NCBI GenBank assembly: GCA_963575745.1
Contig: CAUYUJ010015283.1
Coordinates: 183,410-247,409 of the forward strand
From: Prorocentrum cordatum
Taxonomy: Eukaryota; Sar; Dinophyceae; Prorocentrales; Prorocentraceae
Direction: 5' to 3'
Length of the DNA stretch: 64,000 nucleotides
Shown: piece by piece, positions 41,998 to 51,850 of the stretch
How positions within the stretch are numbered: position 1 is the first letter of the stretch
Layout: each line of letters begins with the position of its first letter
Made by a program: the position numbers and the translations under genes
Notes under the pieces: generated by a model
What the model was told of the DNA's origin: nothing
The model's input: only the letters and a program-made list of their open reading frames with translations
Databases searched by the model: none

Positions 41998-42199
41998 CGG
42001 CGGCGCGCCGAGGGGGGAAGGGAGAGGGGGCAGGCCCGCTCAGAGGGCGGCGGGGCTTCGCAGAAGCCCTCCTCCGGCCTTCTGAGAAGCCGCCTGCGTC
42101 TTCGGAGAAGGCCGGGATGGTTGTCTCAGATGACGGGATGTCTTCGAGCCTTCTGAGAAGGCCCACCCCTTGTGCCTTCCCCACTGGGCGCGCCGCCGA
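41998..42199. mobile_element. Family D foldback element, copy 5 (best preserved)
   Basis: The ends CGGCGGCGCGCCGAGGGGGG and CACTGGGCGCGCCGCCG are inverted repeats that extend inward through GGGGAAGGG...GGGGGCAGGCC and GGCCCACCCC...CTTCCCC. CTTCTGAGAAGGC lies near both arms. About 202 bp. Confidence 0.8.
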
Positions 42200-43015
42200 G
42201 TTGTGTGGGTCAGCAGAGGTCCTGGGGGTCCTGATGTGGCTTGTCTCCCACTCGCCCGCCCTGGTCAGTCCTTGGCGGACAGTGGCACAGGATTTGCAGA
42301 GGCCGGGAAGGTCTTCCACAGGACCGCCAGATGCAGGTTTGGTTCTTGAATGTTCTTTGGTAACGTTGAAGCCTTTGGCGGACCTTCTGTGGGCACACGC
42401 ACGTTGACTTCAACACGTCTCTTGGATCGTCGATCGAGGTCCGACGAGTGAAGTTGGCTACGCCGTGTCATGGGTGCAGCGAGCGGGGTAAATAATGGTT
42501 ATTCCCACTCTTTCCCCCCGTCTTCCACATATTCCTCCTCCCTCCCCTGTCTGTGTGCCCTACCCGACTCATCAGGGTTGCGCCTGCCTTGGAGGGCATC
42601 AGCAAGACAGTGCAGTCCTATTCCTTCTCCTCCCCCCCCTCCGCCTCCCCTCTTTTCCAGTCACCTCGTGTTCCCTCTGATTCTTTTGAAAGGTACCACC
42701 ACTCCCAACTGGTTTAGGCATACCCAAAAGAACCGCACACAAAACGACCATTGAAAATTCGTCGAGGCATGCTCAGGAGCTCTAGTATAAAGGATGCCAG
42801 CGTACACTTCTTGCGCACGCCCACACGCCCACCTTACGCACGCAGGCCTGATTTGGCACCCCAGAGCTTGCAAAGAACCAAAGGGAACCCAACATTCATC
42901 CCGCTCGCCGCCGCCCCTCCAGCAGCGTAATATATGTGCATCTGGGCTTAGGGCTCGCCCGCCCCTCCTTCGCGCGGCGGGAGGCGCGGGGCTGCGTGGT
43001 GAGGTGGCGGTGGCC
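42200..43015 (+). other. Upstream region of the JmjC gene
   Basis: No other gene seen. GTATAAAGG at 42786 looks like a TATA box, but dinoflagellates generally lack TATA promoters, so it is not called. No spliced-leader relic was found here. Confidence 0.4.
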
Positions 43016-46000
43016 ATGGCCAGCCACTGCGCGGGCCTGTGGGGGCGCCTGCTGCTGGGCCTGCTGTTGGCAGCCAGGGCGCGGGGCGGATCCAAGCTCC
43101 AGGGCAAAATTCAGGGGCAGCGTTAGGGGTGGGGGGAGATGCGGTCAGGAACTTTGGCTTAGCGTGTCGCTCCGCCGACTCTGGCCCACCGCGCTTCGGC
43201 GCGGCACGCTGTCCACTTCCAGGTCCCCGAACGTCGACGTCACGAGCCATTCCCAGCCTCCCGCCCCGATGAGCGGAGCGACACGCTATCAGCGCGCAGG
43301 GCATGGCGTGTCGCCAGGGCCGCCGCCGCGACACGCTATTCAAAAGTGCCCGACCTTATGCTCGGGGGGGGGGAGCGCATCGACCCTCAAACGCACATTC
43401 GTCGCCGACAGGGGCCACATAGCCTACACCGCGCCTGGGAAAGTGCGGATTCGCTCTCGAGGGCATATCGCCGCTGGTGTTGTGTCGCTGATTTCAGGTC
43501 GATGTTTCTACCTCTGAACTGGTCCCCCCCCCGATCGTTCGCTCTCAAAGGCTGACATCAAGGAAGAGAAACGTATTGATTCCGATATCTGCCCCTCGTC
43601 TACGCTTTTTGGGCGCCCCCAGGGGAGGGGGGCCTGGTCGCCGCGGCTGGATTCGCTCCAGGATCCTGCTCAGAGCGAACCCGGGCAAAAGGTGTGGAGA
43701 TTAGCGGTGTCTGTATTGGTCTGGTGTTGCCAGAAGTGGTTCGGGCCCGAGATGACCCCGCTTTACACGGAGATCCAGATGGCCTCCAGAGCACCCCACA
43801 GGAGGCCTAGAGGGCCACATGTGCTCCAAAATAGCGGGAAACGTTGGGGGACTTCTAGGCCAGGATCATTTTTGGTTACCTCCGATGTGGTGTTCGATGT
43901 CAGGCTCCAGAACAAGGCGGACAAGGCGCGGAAGAAAGGCATCAAAGGTTACGACCTCATCGACGCGATAGACCCGTTCTGGGGCGATGACACTCCACGG
44001 TATGAGGGGCCCAAGCAGGTGCTCGACGCCATCGGCGACGGGAACGGTCGTCGGTACGATCGAAGTGGGGGCGGAAGAATGGGGACGAAGACCAACATCA
44101 ACTCACCACACATTTTAGCAGAACTCGCTGTCGGCATCGCCGCGGACGTTGTCAGCTCGGGACAAACGTCGCATGCCAGACAGCGACCGCTGTCGGTTGG
44201 GGCAACATGTGTTGGTGGGCATCGTCCCAAGTTTTGTCCGTCCCCATTTCGGGCGTGCCAAGGTCGTGTGACTGCAGAGGACTGGAAGCGGATCGGTCTC
44301 CCCGAAGACCATTTTTCATATTTCGACAAAAACAGCGACGGGATCATGGATGCGGCTGAGTGCAACTCTTGGTGGTTGCAGCGGAAGCCGGCCAAGACCA
44401 TGGATCTGTCGGAGGTACACAACCCACCGAAGGGTCATTTGGAGCGCCTTTTCTCGTGGAAAGACCCCCTACCGTCAGATGACTTGGTCTACAAGAAGCC
44501 CTATCCGCACCCTCGAGATTTCTGGAGCAAGCACATGGACGGCTATCTGCCGGCAAACCTCAAAGGTGCCCAGCTCGGCTGGCCCGCCATGAACTGGACC
44601 AGGGAGGTCTTAGCCGAGCGCTTCGGATGGGTGGACGCCAAGCTGGAGCCCAAGGTCGAGGGAAGGGGAAACACCACGGCCTACAAAGACCTGGACACGA
44701 TAGCGCCCAGGCACAGGCTGAACATATCCGAGTACCTCAGGGTCGAGGCAGGTGTCAACATGTACGTGGTGTCGATCATCCCGCAGGTCATGGCCTGGGA
44801 GGTGGCACACCCGTCGGTGCTGCTCTGCGGCTCGCGCAGGAAGATGGTGGACAGGCGCTCCGCCCCGCCCTACAAGTTGGGGAAGCACGAGTACCCTCAC
44901 GAGAAGAGGCACGACTGGATGACCCATCTTTTTGAGGCCAACTTGTGGATCGCCTCTGGACGGACCCGGTCACAGTTCCACTACGACAAGGAGTGGAACG
45001 TGAATTGTCTCCTGTCTGGCCGGAAGCGCTGGGTGTTCCTGAACAGCTTCTGGTATGACGAGGATTTGCAGTGGGCTCGCGGAAACAAGTTCAAAAGGAC
45101 GAATCCATTGAACAACGCGTGGACTGATTGGGTTTTCCTGGACCCAGACCACGTTGATCTGATCGTCCAGCACAAGATGCGAGACATGGACTATCGAAGA
45201 CGCCTACGGCGAATCACCGCCGCCCCCTGCATTTTAGGATACGCCTAGGTGACCAAACGTGGGCACGATATCGGACCATGCGTTCCCCCAGCCGATGTGT
45301 AAGCCCTTCGGGGAACACGTGGGGGAGGAAGAGGAGGATGAGGAGAGGGAGGAAAAAGGAGGATGAGGAGAAGGATGACGAGACCTCTTGTGCTCTTGTG
45401 AACTTCTTGGGTCATTATTGGGGCCGCTTGGGAGCTTCCTGGGGGCCTCTTGGAGGCCTCTTGGGTGCCTCCTTGGGCGTCTTGCGGTCTTCTTGGGGAC
45501 CTCTCTGGCCGTCTTAGGGCGTTCTTCGCCCGTTCTGGATTTTGATGAGTTTTCTGGGTGGCCGGCGGAAAGGGGCGAAGTCCCAGTGGGAGTTTTTGCA
45601 AAACCAGAAACCACCGAAAGCTCAGCATGCAGTGCACTCTTGTGGTAAGTCATAGGGACGGCGGATCGCAGACGCCAACGTACAGCGAACCACCGCCCCC
45701 CATGCCGTTTTGGAAGCGCCTATGTGGCCGGAAATTGGGCTAGAGTTGTCGGACGATGTGTTCCCACAGCCGTCGTTGAAACTTTTCGGGGAAGACAAGA
45801 GGAAGAGGAGAATGAAGGTAAAAAGGAAAGGGAGCATGAGGAGGACAAGGAGGAGGAAGAGGAGGAGGACGAGGACGAGGAGGAGGAGGAGGAGGAGGAG
45901 GAGGAGGAGGAGGAGAACACTCTTGGGGTCTCTTGGGAGCTTTATGGGGCCTCTTGCGGGCCTCTTGGGGTCCTCCTTGGGCCTCTTGGGGACTTGGGGG

Positions 46001-48198
46001 GCTTGTTCGGGGCCTCTTGGACCGTCTCAGGGCGTTCCTGGCCCGTCTGCCGCCGTCGAAAGCCGTCTTGGGGGCCTCTCTGAACCGAAATGGGGCCCTC
46101 GTGGGGCGCTTCTGGGCCGTCCTGGAGACCATCCCTGGCGTCTTGGAGGCCTCTTGGGTTGGGCCGCATTGGGGCCCTCTTGGGCCGTCTTGTGGACCTC
46201 GCCCTTCTGAAGCCATCTCCGATGCCATTTAGGCGATCGTGGGGCGATCTTAGGGGACTCTTAGGCAGTCTCTGGCGGTTGAAAGGCCGAAAAGAAGCAA
46301 GTGTCAAAGTCTTTCAAATACATGAGGGAAAACGTTGGTTTTGCCTCCTCAGGGCCTTCCTAGATACTGTTCAGGAGGCCGCTTCGGCCGTCCCGGGGGC
46401 TTTGGGGGGCCGTCTTTTGAGCCGTCTTGGGCCATCTTGAAGCCAGCTTGGGCCGTCTTGGTTGCTTCTTGAGCGAACTTGGAAGCATCTTGGACCCTTG
46501 TGGCCCGTCTTGGAGACCATCTTTGACAAGATTGGGCGAACTTAGAGGCCATCTAGGACCATCTTGGCCGTCTTGGGGGCCCTGTGGAGAACATGACGCG
46601 CGGGAAGATCAACGTGCACTGCAAATGCCGGGTGGCCAGCGCGCTGTGCCGAAGCTTCATTTAAAGATAACCAAAGTCCATTTGAAGTTCAGCACGCCAG
46701 GCACCCCTCAAAGACCACAGGGGGGGGCGGATCGAATAGCATTCAGCCGATCCCGCCACCGCGCCTGGGTTGTAGGTCAGAGACCTATGGGATGCTTGTG
46801 GGGATCTCTTGGGAGGCCTCTCGGAAGACTCTTGGATTCGGTTTGGGGGAGTCTTGGGGGCCTCTTGGGGGCCTCCTGGGGCTTGTGGGGGGGCTCTTGG
46901 GGGCCTGCTGGCGGTCTCGGGGGCCATCTTGGGGCGAAAGGCTCGAAATGTCGGGTCGGGTTCCCTCTCTGAGGCCTCTTCTTGAGCCTATCTTAGTGCC
47001 CTACTGGGCAGTCTTGGGGCCATCTTGGGCCGTCTGAGACGCACACTAGGGGCTTGTTGGGGCGATCTTTGGGGCCTCCTGGGCCGTCTTGCAGCGTCGA
47101 AATCTTTCAAAACGACTGATAGGAAATGTATGATTTGGGCATCTCGGGGCCCTCTTGAGGGCCTCTTGGAGCCGCTTGGGGCGTCTTGGGGCCTCTTGGG
47201 CCGTCTGTGGGCCATCTTGAGCGTCTTGGAACAATGTTTCGGCGACTCGGGGCCATGTTGGACCACCCAGGCCCGTGTTGGGGCCCTCCTGGGCGGGCTG
47301 CCGTCTCGGAGCCCACGCGAAACACCCCCGGGTCGCCTGGGAAACCCGGGGTCCTGGCCATGAAAAAGTTTGGGAATTGTTTTACCTCTCGGGGTTGCAT
47401 GAGCCTTGGGGCACTCCACTTCGTGCTGAAGGCATGGTGGCGGACTACGAGCTCATCCAGGAGGCTGGGGACTGCATCTTCATCCCCTATGCCATGCTCC
47501 ACCAGGTGGAGAAGCTTGGCGACGATCTGCAGGTTGCAGTGTCGTGGATGTTCCTTCCCGAGACGATATACGACGAGGAGGTCTGCAAGGAGGCCCCATT
47601 GGAAGAGGATTTGCCACTTGCTGTGATGGACACTTTGTACATGTACACCGGTAAGGGCATCATCCCCCAGGGGTACGCGGACCCCCGCATGTTCGTCGAC
47701 GGGCTGGCAAGAAGGATGAAGGAGCGCAAGGTAGAGTACCTCACGTTGGACGCTTTCACGAGCGAAGTGTCCCGAGGAGGCGCCATTCTAGCCACGGTCA
47801 AAGACCGCAAGAAAAAAATTAAGAAGATATTCAAGCTGTTGACTTCCTACGCCAGCAACCCCGACAGGGGCCTCAGATCCGAGGAGCTCCACAAAATCCC
47901 CCTCCGCCTGTGGTGCAAGCCCGCGGCGGAGGGCGACGACGAGGGCCCCCTGCCGTGCGACGTGGGCCAGGAGTACGAGTTCTGCGACGACGCGGAGTTC
48001 AAAAAAATGGACGACTATGTCAGGCAGCAGCTGTCCAAGACTGCCGCCGCATCCCGTAACCCCCCGACGCCCGAGGCGCCGCAGCCCACGCACCGGCGGG
48101 TGTACCCGTCGGGCAGGAGCTCCGCGCTGGCGGAGGCGGCCGCGGCCAGGCAGCGCGCCTCGCAGTCCAGGCAGCGGCCACGGCCGGACGAGCTGTAG
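43016..48198 (+). CDS. Secretory-pathway JmjC (cupin-8) oxygenase with EF-hand, four exons
   Basis: Predicted Fe(II)/2-oxoglutarate oxygenase. Exons: 43016-43095, 43904-44046, 44263 to about 45180, about 47432-48198; about 635 aa if intron 3 begins at 45181. Phases agree at every junction. Residues 1-23 are a signal peptide (CAGLWGRLLLGLLLAARA). Residues 68-82 (DAIGDGNGRVTAEDW, formed only after intron 2 is removed) look like a degenerate EF-hand, and DKNSDGIMDAAE (96-107) is canonical. The JmjC core has FHYDKEWNVNCLLSGRKRW with iron ligands His314 and Asp316, and GDCIFIPYAMLHQV with the third ligand His404. A basic linker and an acidic C-terminal region end in RPDEL, a KDEL-like retrieval signal. 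Together these suggest a calcium-responsive oxygenase in the ER lumen; the substrate is unknown. The exon 1 link rests on frame, signal peptide and splice signals, not on a transcript. Confidence 0.8.
43096..43903 (+). other. Intron 1 (GC-AG) of the JmjC gene
   Basis: 808 bp, flanked by the 7-bp direct repeat GCTCCAG (43096-43102 and 43904-43910). A GC donor and AG acceptor give the in-frame junction AAG CTC CAG AAC (GSKLQNKADKARKKG). It holds two nested hairpins of the motif TAGCGTGTCGCTCCGC (43160-43175) and its complement (43273-43288, 43328-43340), and a diverged family F copy (43342-43535). Confidence 0.65.
43342..43535 (+). repeat. Family F repeat, copy 1 (diverged, in intron 1)
   Basis: Aligns with 48395-48560: TATGCTCGGGGGG, GCATCGACCC, CGCCGACAGGGGCC, AGTGCGGATTCGC and TTTCAGGTCGATG occur in the same order. 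Confidence 0.5.
44047..44262 (+). mobile_element. Intron 2 = family B introner, copy 1
   Basis: A 216-bp GT-AG intron flanked by the 6-bp direct repeat GGTCGT (44046-44051, 44262-44267). Its body (44053-44260) is a copy of the repeat at 53109 and 58058. It has inverted ends: GGTACGATCGAAGTGGGGGC at the left and, reverse-complemented at the right, GGCACGCCCGAAATGGGGAC. It contains no stop in the host frame and is a multiple of three, so unspliced mRNA would carry a 72-residue insert that breaks the EF-hand-like region. Confidence 0.85.
45192..45530 (+). repeat. Family A composite repeat (in intron 3, first)
   Basis: Head 45192-45325 (TATCGAAGACGCCTACGGCG, AATCACCGCCGCCCCCTGC, TATCGGACCATGCGTTCCCC, GGGGAACACGTGGGGGAGG), short GAG/GAT tract to 45385, then CTTGGGGCC-type body. 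It begins exactly where exon 3 ends. Confidence 0.75.
45663..46590 (+). repeat. Family A composite repeat (in intron 3, second)
   Basis: Head 45663-45800 (GGATCGCAGACGCCAACG, CCGTTTTGGAAGCGCCTATG, TTGTCGGACGATGTGTTCCC), GAG tract 45838-45915, CTTGGGGCC-type body to 46590, interrupted near 46270-46350 by the family's internal motif (GAAAGGCCGAAAAGAAGC, TCTTTCAAATACATGAGG). Confidence 0.75.
46790..47290 (+). repeat. Family A body (in intron 3, third)
   Basis: CTTGGGGCC-type repeats with the internal motif CGTCGAAATCTTTCAAAACG near 47095. No head. Confidence 0.6.
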
Positions 48199-48949
48199 GC
48201 CCCCGCCCGCTGCCTCGGAGGCGCCCAAGGGGGTGGAGGGTGATCACCACGGGCTGGCGGACATCCTGGCCAGGGCCACGAGGCCTCCCGGATTTCACGG
48301 CCCGTCCTCTCCTCTCAGCACGCTCCCCGGCCCGCGCACCCATCCGCGCACATGATGCCTCGGGCCATGGATCAGGGGCGACCTTAGGGTTGAGATATGC
48401 TCAGGGGGGATGCATCGACCCCCAATCGTCCACAGATCACCGACAGAGGTCCGACAGTCCACGATGCCCAGGAGCGTGCGGATTCGCCATCGGGGGCCTC
48501 TCGCCAGTCTATCGGCGATGTATCGCCGATTCCAGCTCGATGCCTTCTCCCCCTCAGCCAGCCCCCCCCGGAGGTTGCCCCTCAGCAGGGCGTGTTGCTG
48601 AAGGGCGTTCGGTCAAGTCTCGTCTGCTGCTCCCCCTGCTCTTGCCCTCGGCCGCACAGGGCTTCTCGACGCAGGCGGGGCCGCAGTCGCTCCCGGCCAG
48701 GGGCCCGAGGTCCCGTGCACGGACAACTGGCTCGAACCCTGCGGCGCAGGATGCCCTCGGACGGGGTTGCAGGACGAGGATAATGTTTAAAAGCGGTTTA
48801 AACAAATTATGACCCCCCCCTCCCCCCCCCTCGGATCCCGACTGCCATTAATTCGCATCCGAATAACTATTTGTGTTATCTGTCCCCCCTGGAAAAAATT
48901 CCGTTTATGCCGATCAATGCCACTTGTACACACCTCGGCACCAGGGAGA
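48199..48949. other. 3' flank of the JmjC gene with family F copy
   Basis: Apart from the family F copy (48395-48628), GC-rich sequence followed by an AT-richer stretch (48780-48900). No gene seen. Confidence 0.45.
48395..48628 (+). repeat. Family F repeat, copy 2
   Basis: 48469-48628 is over 90% identical to 52213-52370. It contains the hairpin TCGGCGATGTATCGCCGA (8-bp arms, GT loop). The part before 48469 matches only the intron 1 copy. Confidence 0.8.
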
Positions 48950-50506
48950 ATGCCAATGGGGATGTTCCCGTCTTCCGATCAGAGAATTAATTGTTACATT
49001 GGGTTTTCGCCATTGGGTTTTGAAGTTCAACCTCGCGCCCGTGATATACAGTCTATCAGCGGTATGCCGCCGCCGCGCGCGCGCGCGTTGGCGATTGGCA
49101 CTTGGGCGTTCAACGTCGTATGTCCACATGGGGATGTTCCCCTCTTCCGATCAGAGAATGAATGTTTCCATTTGGTTTTCGCCATTGGGTTTTGGAGTTC
49201 CACCTCGCTCCCGTTGAATAAACATATCAGCGGCATGCCGCGGCCAGCGCGCGCGCGGGCGATTGGCATTTGTGGATTCAGTGCCGCATATCCACGTGAG
49301 GATGTTCCCGTTTTCCGATCCGAGAATGAGTTTTTACATTGGGTTTTCGCCAGTGGATTCTGGAGTTCAACATGGCTCACGTTGTAGAAAAATTGATCAG
49401 CGGCATGCCGCCGCCGCCGCGCGCGCGCGCGCGTTGGCGATTGGCATTTGTGCATTCAGTGTCGTATATCCACATGGAGATGTTCCCGTCGTCCGATCAG
49501 AGAATGAATGTTTACATTTGGTTTTTCGCCAATGGAATTTGGAGTTCAGCATCGCTCCCGTTGTATCAAATTTACCAGCGGCATGCCGCCGCCGCGCGCG
49601 CTGGCGATTGGCATTTTTGAATACCGTGTTTTGTATCCACATTGTGATGCCCCCGTCTTCCGATCAGAGAATGAATTGTTACATGCGGTTTTCGCCATTT
49701 GTTTTTGGAGTGCCGCATCGCTCCCGTTGTATCCAATCTACCAGCGGCATGCCGCCGCCGCGCGCGCGCTGGCGCTTGGCATTTTTGCATTCAGTGTCGT
49801 ACGTCCACATTGGGACGTTCCCGTCTTCCGATCAAAGACTGAATATTTACATTGGGTTTTCGCCATTGGGTTTTGGAGTTCAACATGGCTCCCGTTGTAT
49901 AAAAATCGATCAGCGGCATGCCGCCGCCGCGCGCGCGCGAAATTTCGCCCTGTTGTGTCATGTGTGTGTATATATATATAATCAGCGGCATGCCGCCGCC
50001 GCGCGCGCCCGACATTTCTGCATTCAGTGTTGCATATCCACATGGTGATGTTCCCGTTTTCCGATCAGAGAATGAATTTTTACATTGGGTTTTCGCCATT
50101 GGGTTTTGGAGATAAACATCGCCCCCGTTGTATAAAACCTATCAGCGGCATGCCGCCGCCGCGCGCGCGTTGGCGATTGTCATTTGTGCATTCAGCGTCG
50201 TATATCCACATGGGGATGTTCCCGTCTTCCGATCAGAGAATGATTTTTTACATTGGGTTTTCGCCATTGGGCTTTGGAGTTCAACATGGCTCCCGCTGTA
50301 TAAAAATCGATCAGCGGCATGCCGCCGCGCGCGCGCTGGCGCTTGGCATTTTCGCATTCAATGTCGTATATCCACATGGGGATGTTCCCGTCTTCCGATC
50401 AGAGAATGAATCTTTACATTGGGTTTTCGCCATTGGGTTTTGGAGTTAAACATCGCCCCCGTTGTACAAAATCTATTAGCGGCGTGCCGCATTTGCGTGT
50501 TCAGCG
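48950..50506 (+). repeat. 168-bp tandem satellite, nine units
   Basis: Units start with GATGTTCCCGTCTTCCGATC at about 48961, 49133, 49301, 49479, 49646, 49814, 50047, 50215 and 50381. The usual period is 166-172 bp; one is 178 and one 233, the latter with a duplicated end segment. Each unit carries TTGGGTTTTCGCCATTGGG, the perfect palindrome GCGGCATGCCGC, then an alternating CG run and GGCGATTGGCATTTG. Open frames across it are incidental. Confidence 0.9.
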
Positions 50507-51287
50507 CCGCTTCGCAACCCAAACAGGGCGCGCGGTGCGCAGGGAGTGGTCCTTGAGCGCAGTCTCTACCCGGGGTCGCGCAGCGTGGCAGGCGTGGCCT
50601 GACGCCAAGAGGGGGTGCGCAGGAATCTGCCCCTGCACGCAGGGCGCCAGGGCGGTCGCGGGGACGTCTCCAGCGATCCAGTTTGCCCCGCCTCCTTTTC
50701 GTTTTCTATAGGCGCACTACAGCGCTGGGGGAAACCATTTTTAAAATTGTCTCCCCAAAATAATGTTTTAAACCGTTCTTAGACACTCCGTTCCAGAGCG
50801 TTCCGGCGCCCCCCATGAGCCAGCCCCCCGCGGACGTTCCCCCCAACCCTCTTCCAGGCCCCCCCCCGTCGGCGCACCCGACCGCCCGCAGGCCGCGGCC
50901 GCCCGCCCGCCCGCGGGGTGCTTGCGCGCTGCGCGCCCCGCACCGCCCCCCAGCCGGAGTCGCGCGCGGGGTGCAGCGCGGAAGGCCGCACGCCGGCCCT
51001 CGGCACGGCGCCTGGGCGCACCATCGAAAGCACATGCTGCCCTGATTCTTCCAGGTGGTCGTTTTCTCATGCACTGTTTTGCAGATCGGCGCGGGCCCTC
51101 GGTCCCCCCCTCCCGCCCCCTCCCATGGAGTGGGTCTTGGCTGTTTTTGGGCGCCTCCTGTTTCCAGCAGGCGGAGTCTCCCCCCCACAGGACGCACTCC
51201 CCCCCCCCGTCCGCCCAATGTCGAAACGCCGAGTAAGAAAACGTTTACCACGCTGCCCTGATCCCAGAGAAAAATAAACTGCACAAG
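50507..51287. other. GC-rich intergenic, no gene seen
   Basis: C- and G-rich low complexity. No domain in any frame. Confidence 0.45.
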
Positions 51288-51444
51288 CATAAACTTTCGG
51301 AACTCTGCGCGGATGCCTTGGATCGGAGTTTGGCCCGCCTGGCGGCGCCTCCATCGCCGCCCTTGACGCGCGCCGCGCGCCAGTGAGGGGGTTCTAGTGC
51401 CGATCCCGGAAATTCGCGCGGAGCTCTAAAAGCTTATGTTTATG
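51288..51444. mobile_element. Family G foldback element, copy 2
   Basis: 157 bp with inverted ends CATAAACTTTCGGAACTCTG and CTAAAAGCTTATGTTTATG, inner arms TGCGCGGATG-CTTGGATCGG and CCGATCCCGGAAATTCGCGC, and a centre GGCGCGC...GCGCGCC. Confidence 0.75.
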
Positions 51445-51497
51445 CATTTGATGTTTCTCTAAAAATGAGGTCGAAGTAGATGGGGTTTCAGGATGCC

Positions 51498-51527
51498 GCC
51501 GCATCGCCGATGCATCGGCGATGCGGC
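51498..51527. repeat. Perfect 30-bp palindrome
   Basis: Arms GCCGCATCGCCGATG and CATCGGCGATGCGGC, no loop. Related partial palindromes built on CATCGGCGATG follow to 51600. Confidence 0.9.
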
Positions 51528-51696
51528 TCGATGCGTAGCCTAAACTTACTCTACGCCGATGCATCGCCGACATCGCTGGTGCATCGGCGATGCACTTGCG
51601 CTTTGACATGATCATCCGGCCCCATATACTGGGACCCCATTTCGGAAGTCTCCGTCTTTGCAGGGAGCTGCAAAACCGAGAGAGCCAGGGAGGGAG

Positions 51697-51699
51697 GTG

Positions 51700-51752
<53 letters not shown>
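51697..51752. repeat. GAC microsatellite
   Basis: About 18 GAC units on the + strand. Poly-Asp, poly-Val and similar ORFs here are artefacts. Confidence 0.9.
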
Positions 51753-51753
<1 letters not shown>

Positions 51754-51850
51754 GGAGGGTATCAAGATAGTCCTCTGCCTCTACGTCTTATTGCGGTAAT
51801 GTATACACATTGGGCCCAATGCAGCTTGGAGATTGAAAGGAAAGGAACGT

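Larger units (their letters stand above)
45181..47431 (+). other. Intron 3 of the JmjC gene, filled with family A
   Basis: Required because the two halves of the JmjC fold lie on either side in one consistent phase. An AG at 47430-47431 pairs in phase with a GA donor at 45181 or a GC donor at 45202; both donor types are known in dinoflagellates. The direct repeat GGACTA (45188-45193, 47442-47447) suggests an alternative junction at the edge of the family A copy, though without canonical dinucleotides. Almost the whole intron consists of family A sequence. Confidence 0.65.

Noticed and set aside
42786-42794. TATA box upstream of the JmjC gene
   Set aside because: Dinoflagellate promoters generally lack TATA boxes and a single match to TATAAA is expected by chance.
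43692-43903. Coding sequence upstream of exon 2 in the same frame (from a GTG at 43692)
   Set aside because: Starts without ATG, has no recognisable domain, and the exon 1 junction at GCTCCAG gives a better in-frame product with a signal peptide.
48950-50506. CRISPR-like array
   Set aside because: The whole 168-bp unit repeats, with no constant repeat and variable spacer pattern, and the DNA is eukaryotic.
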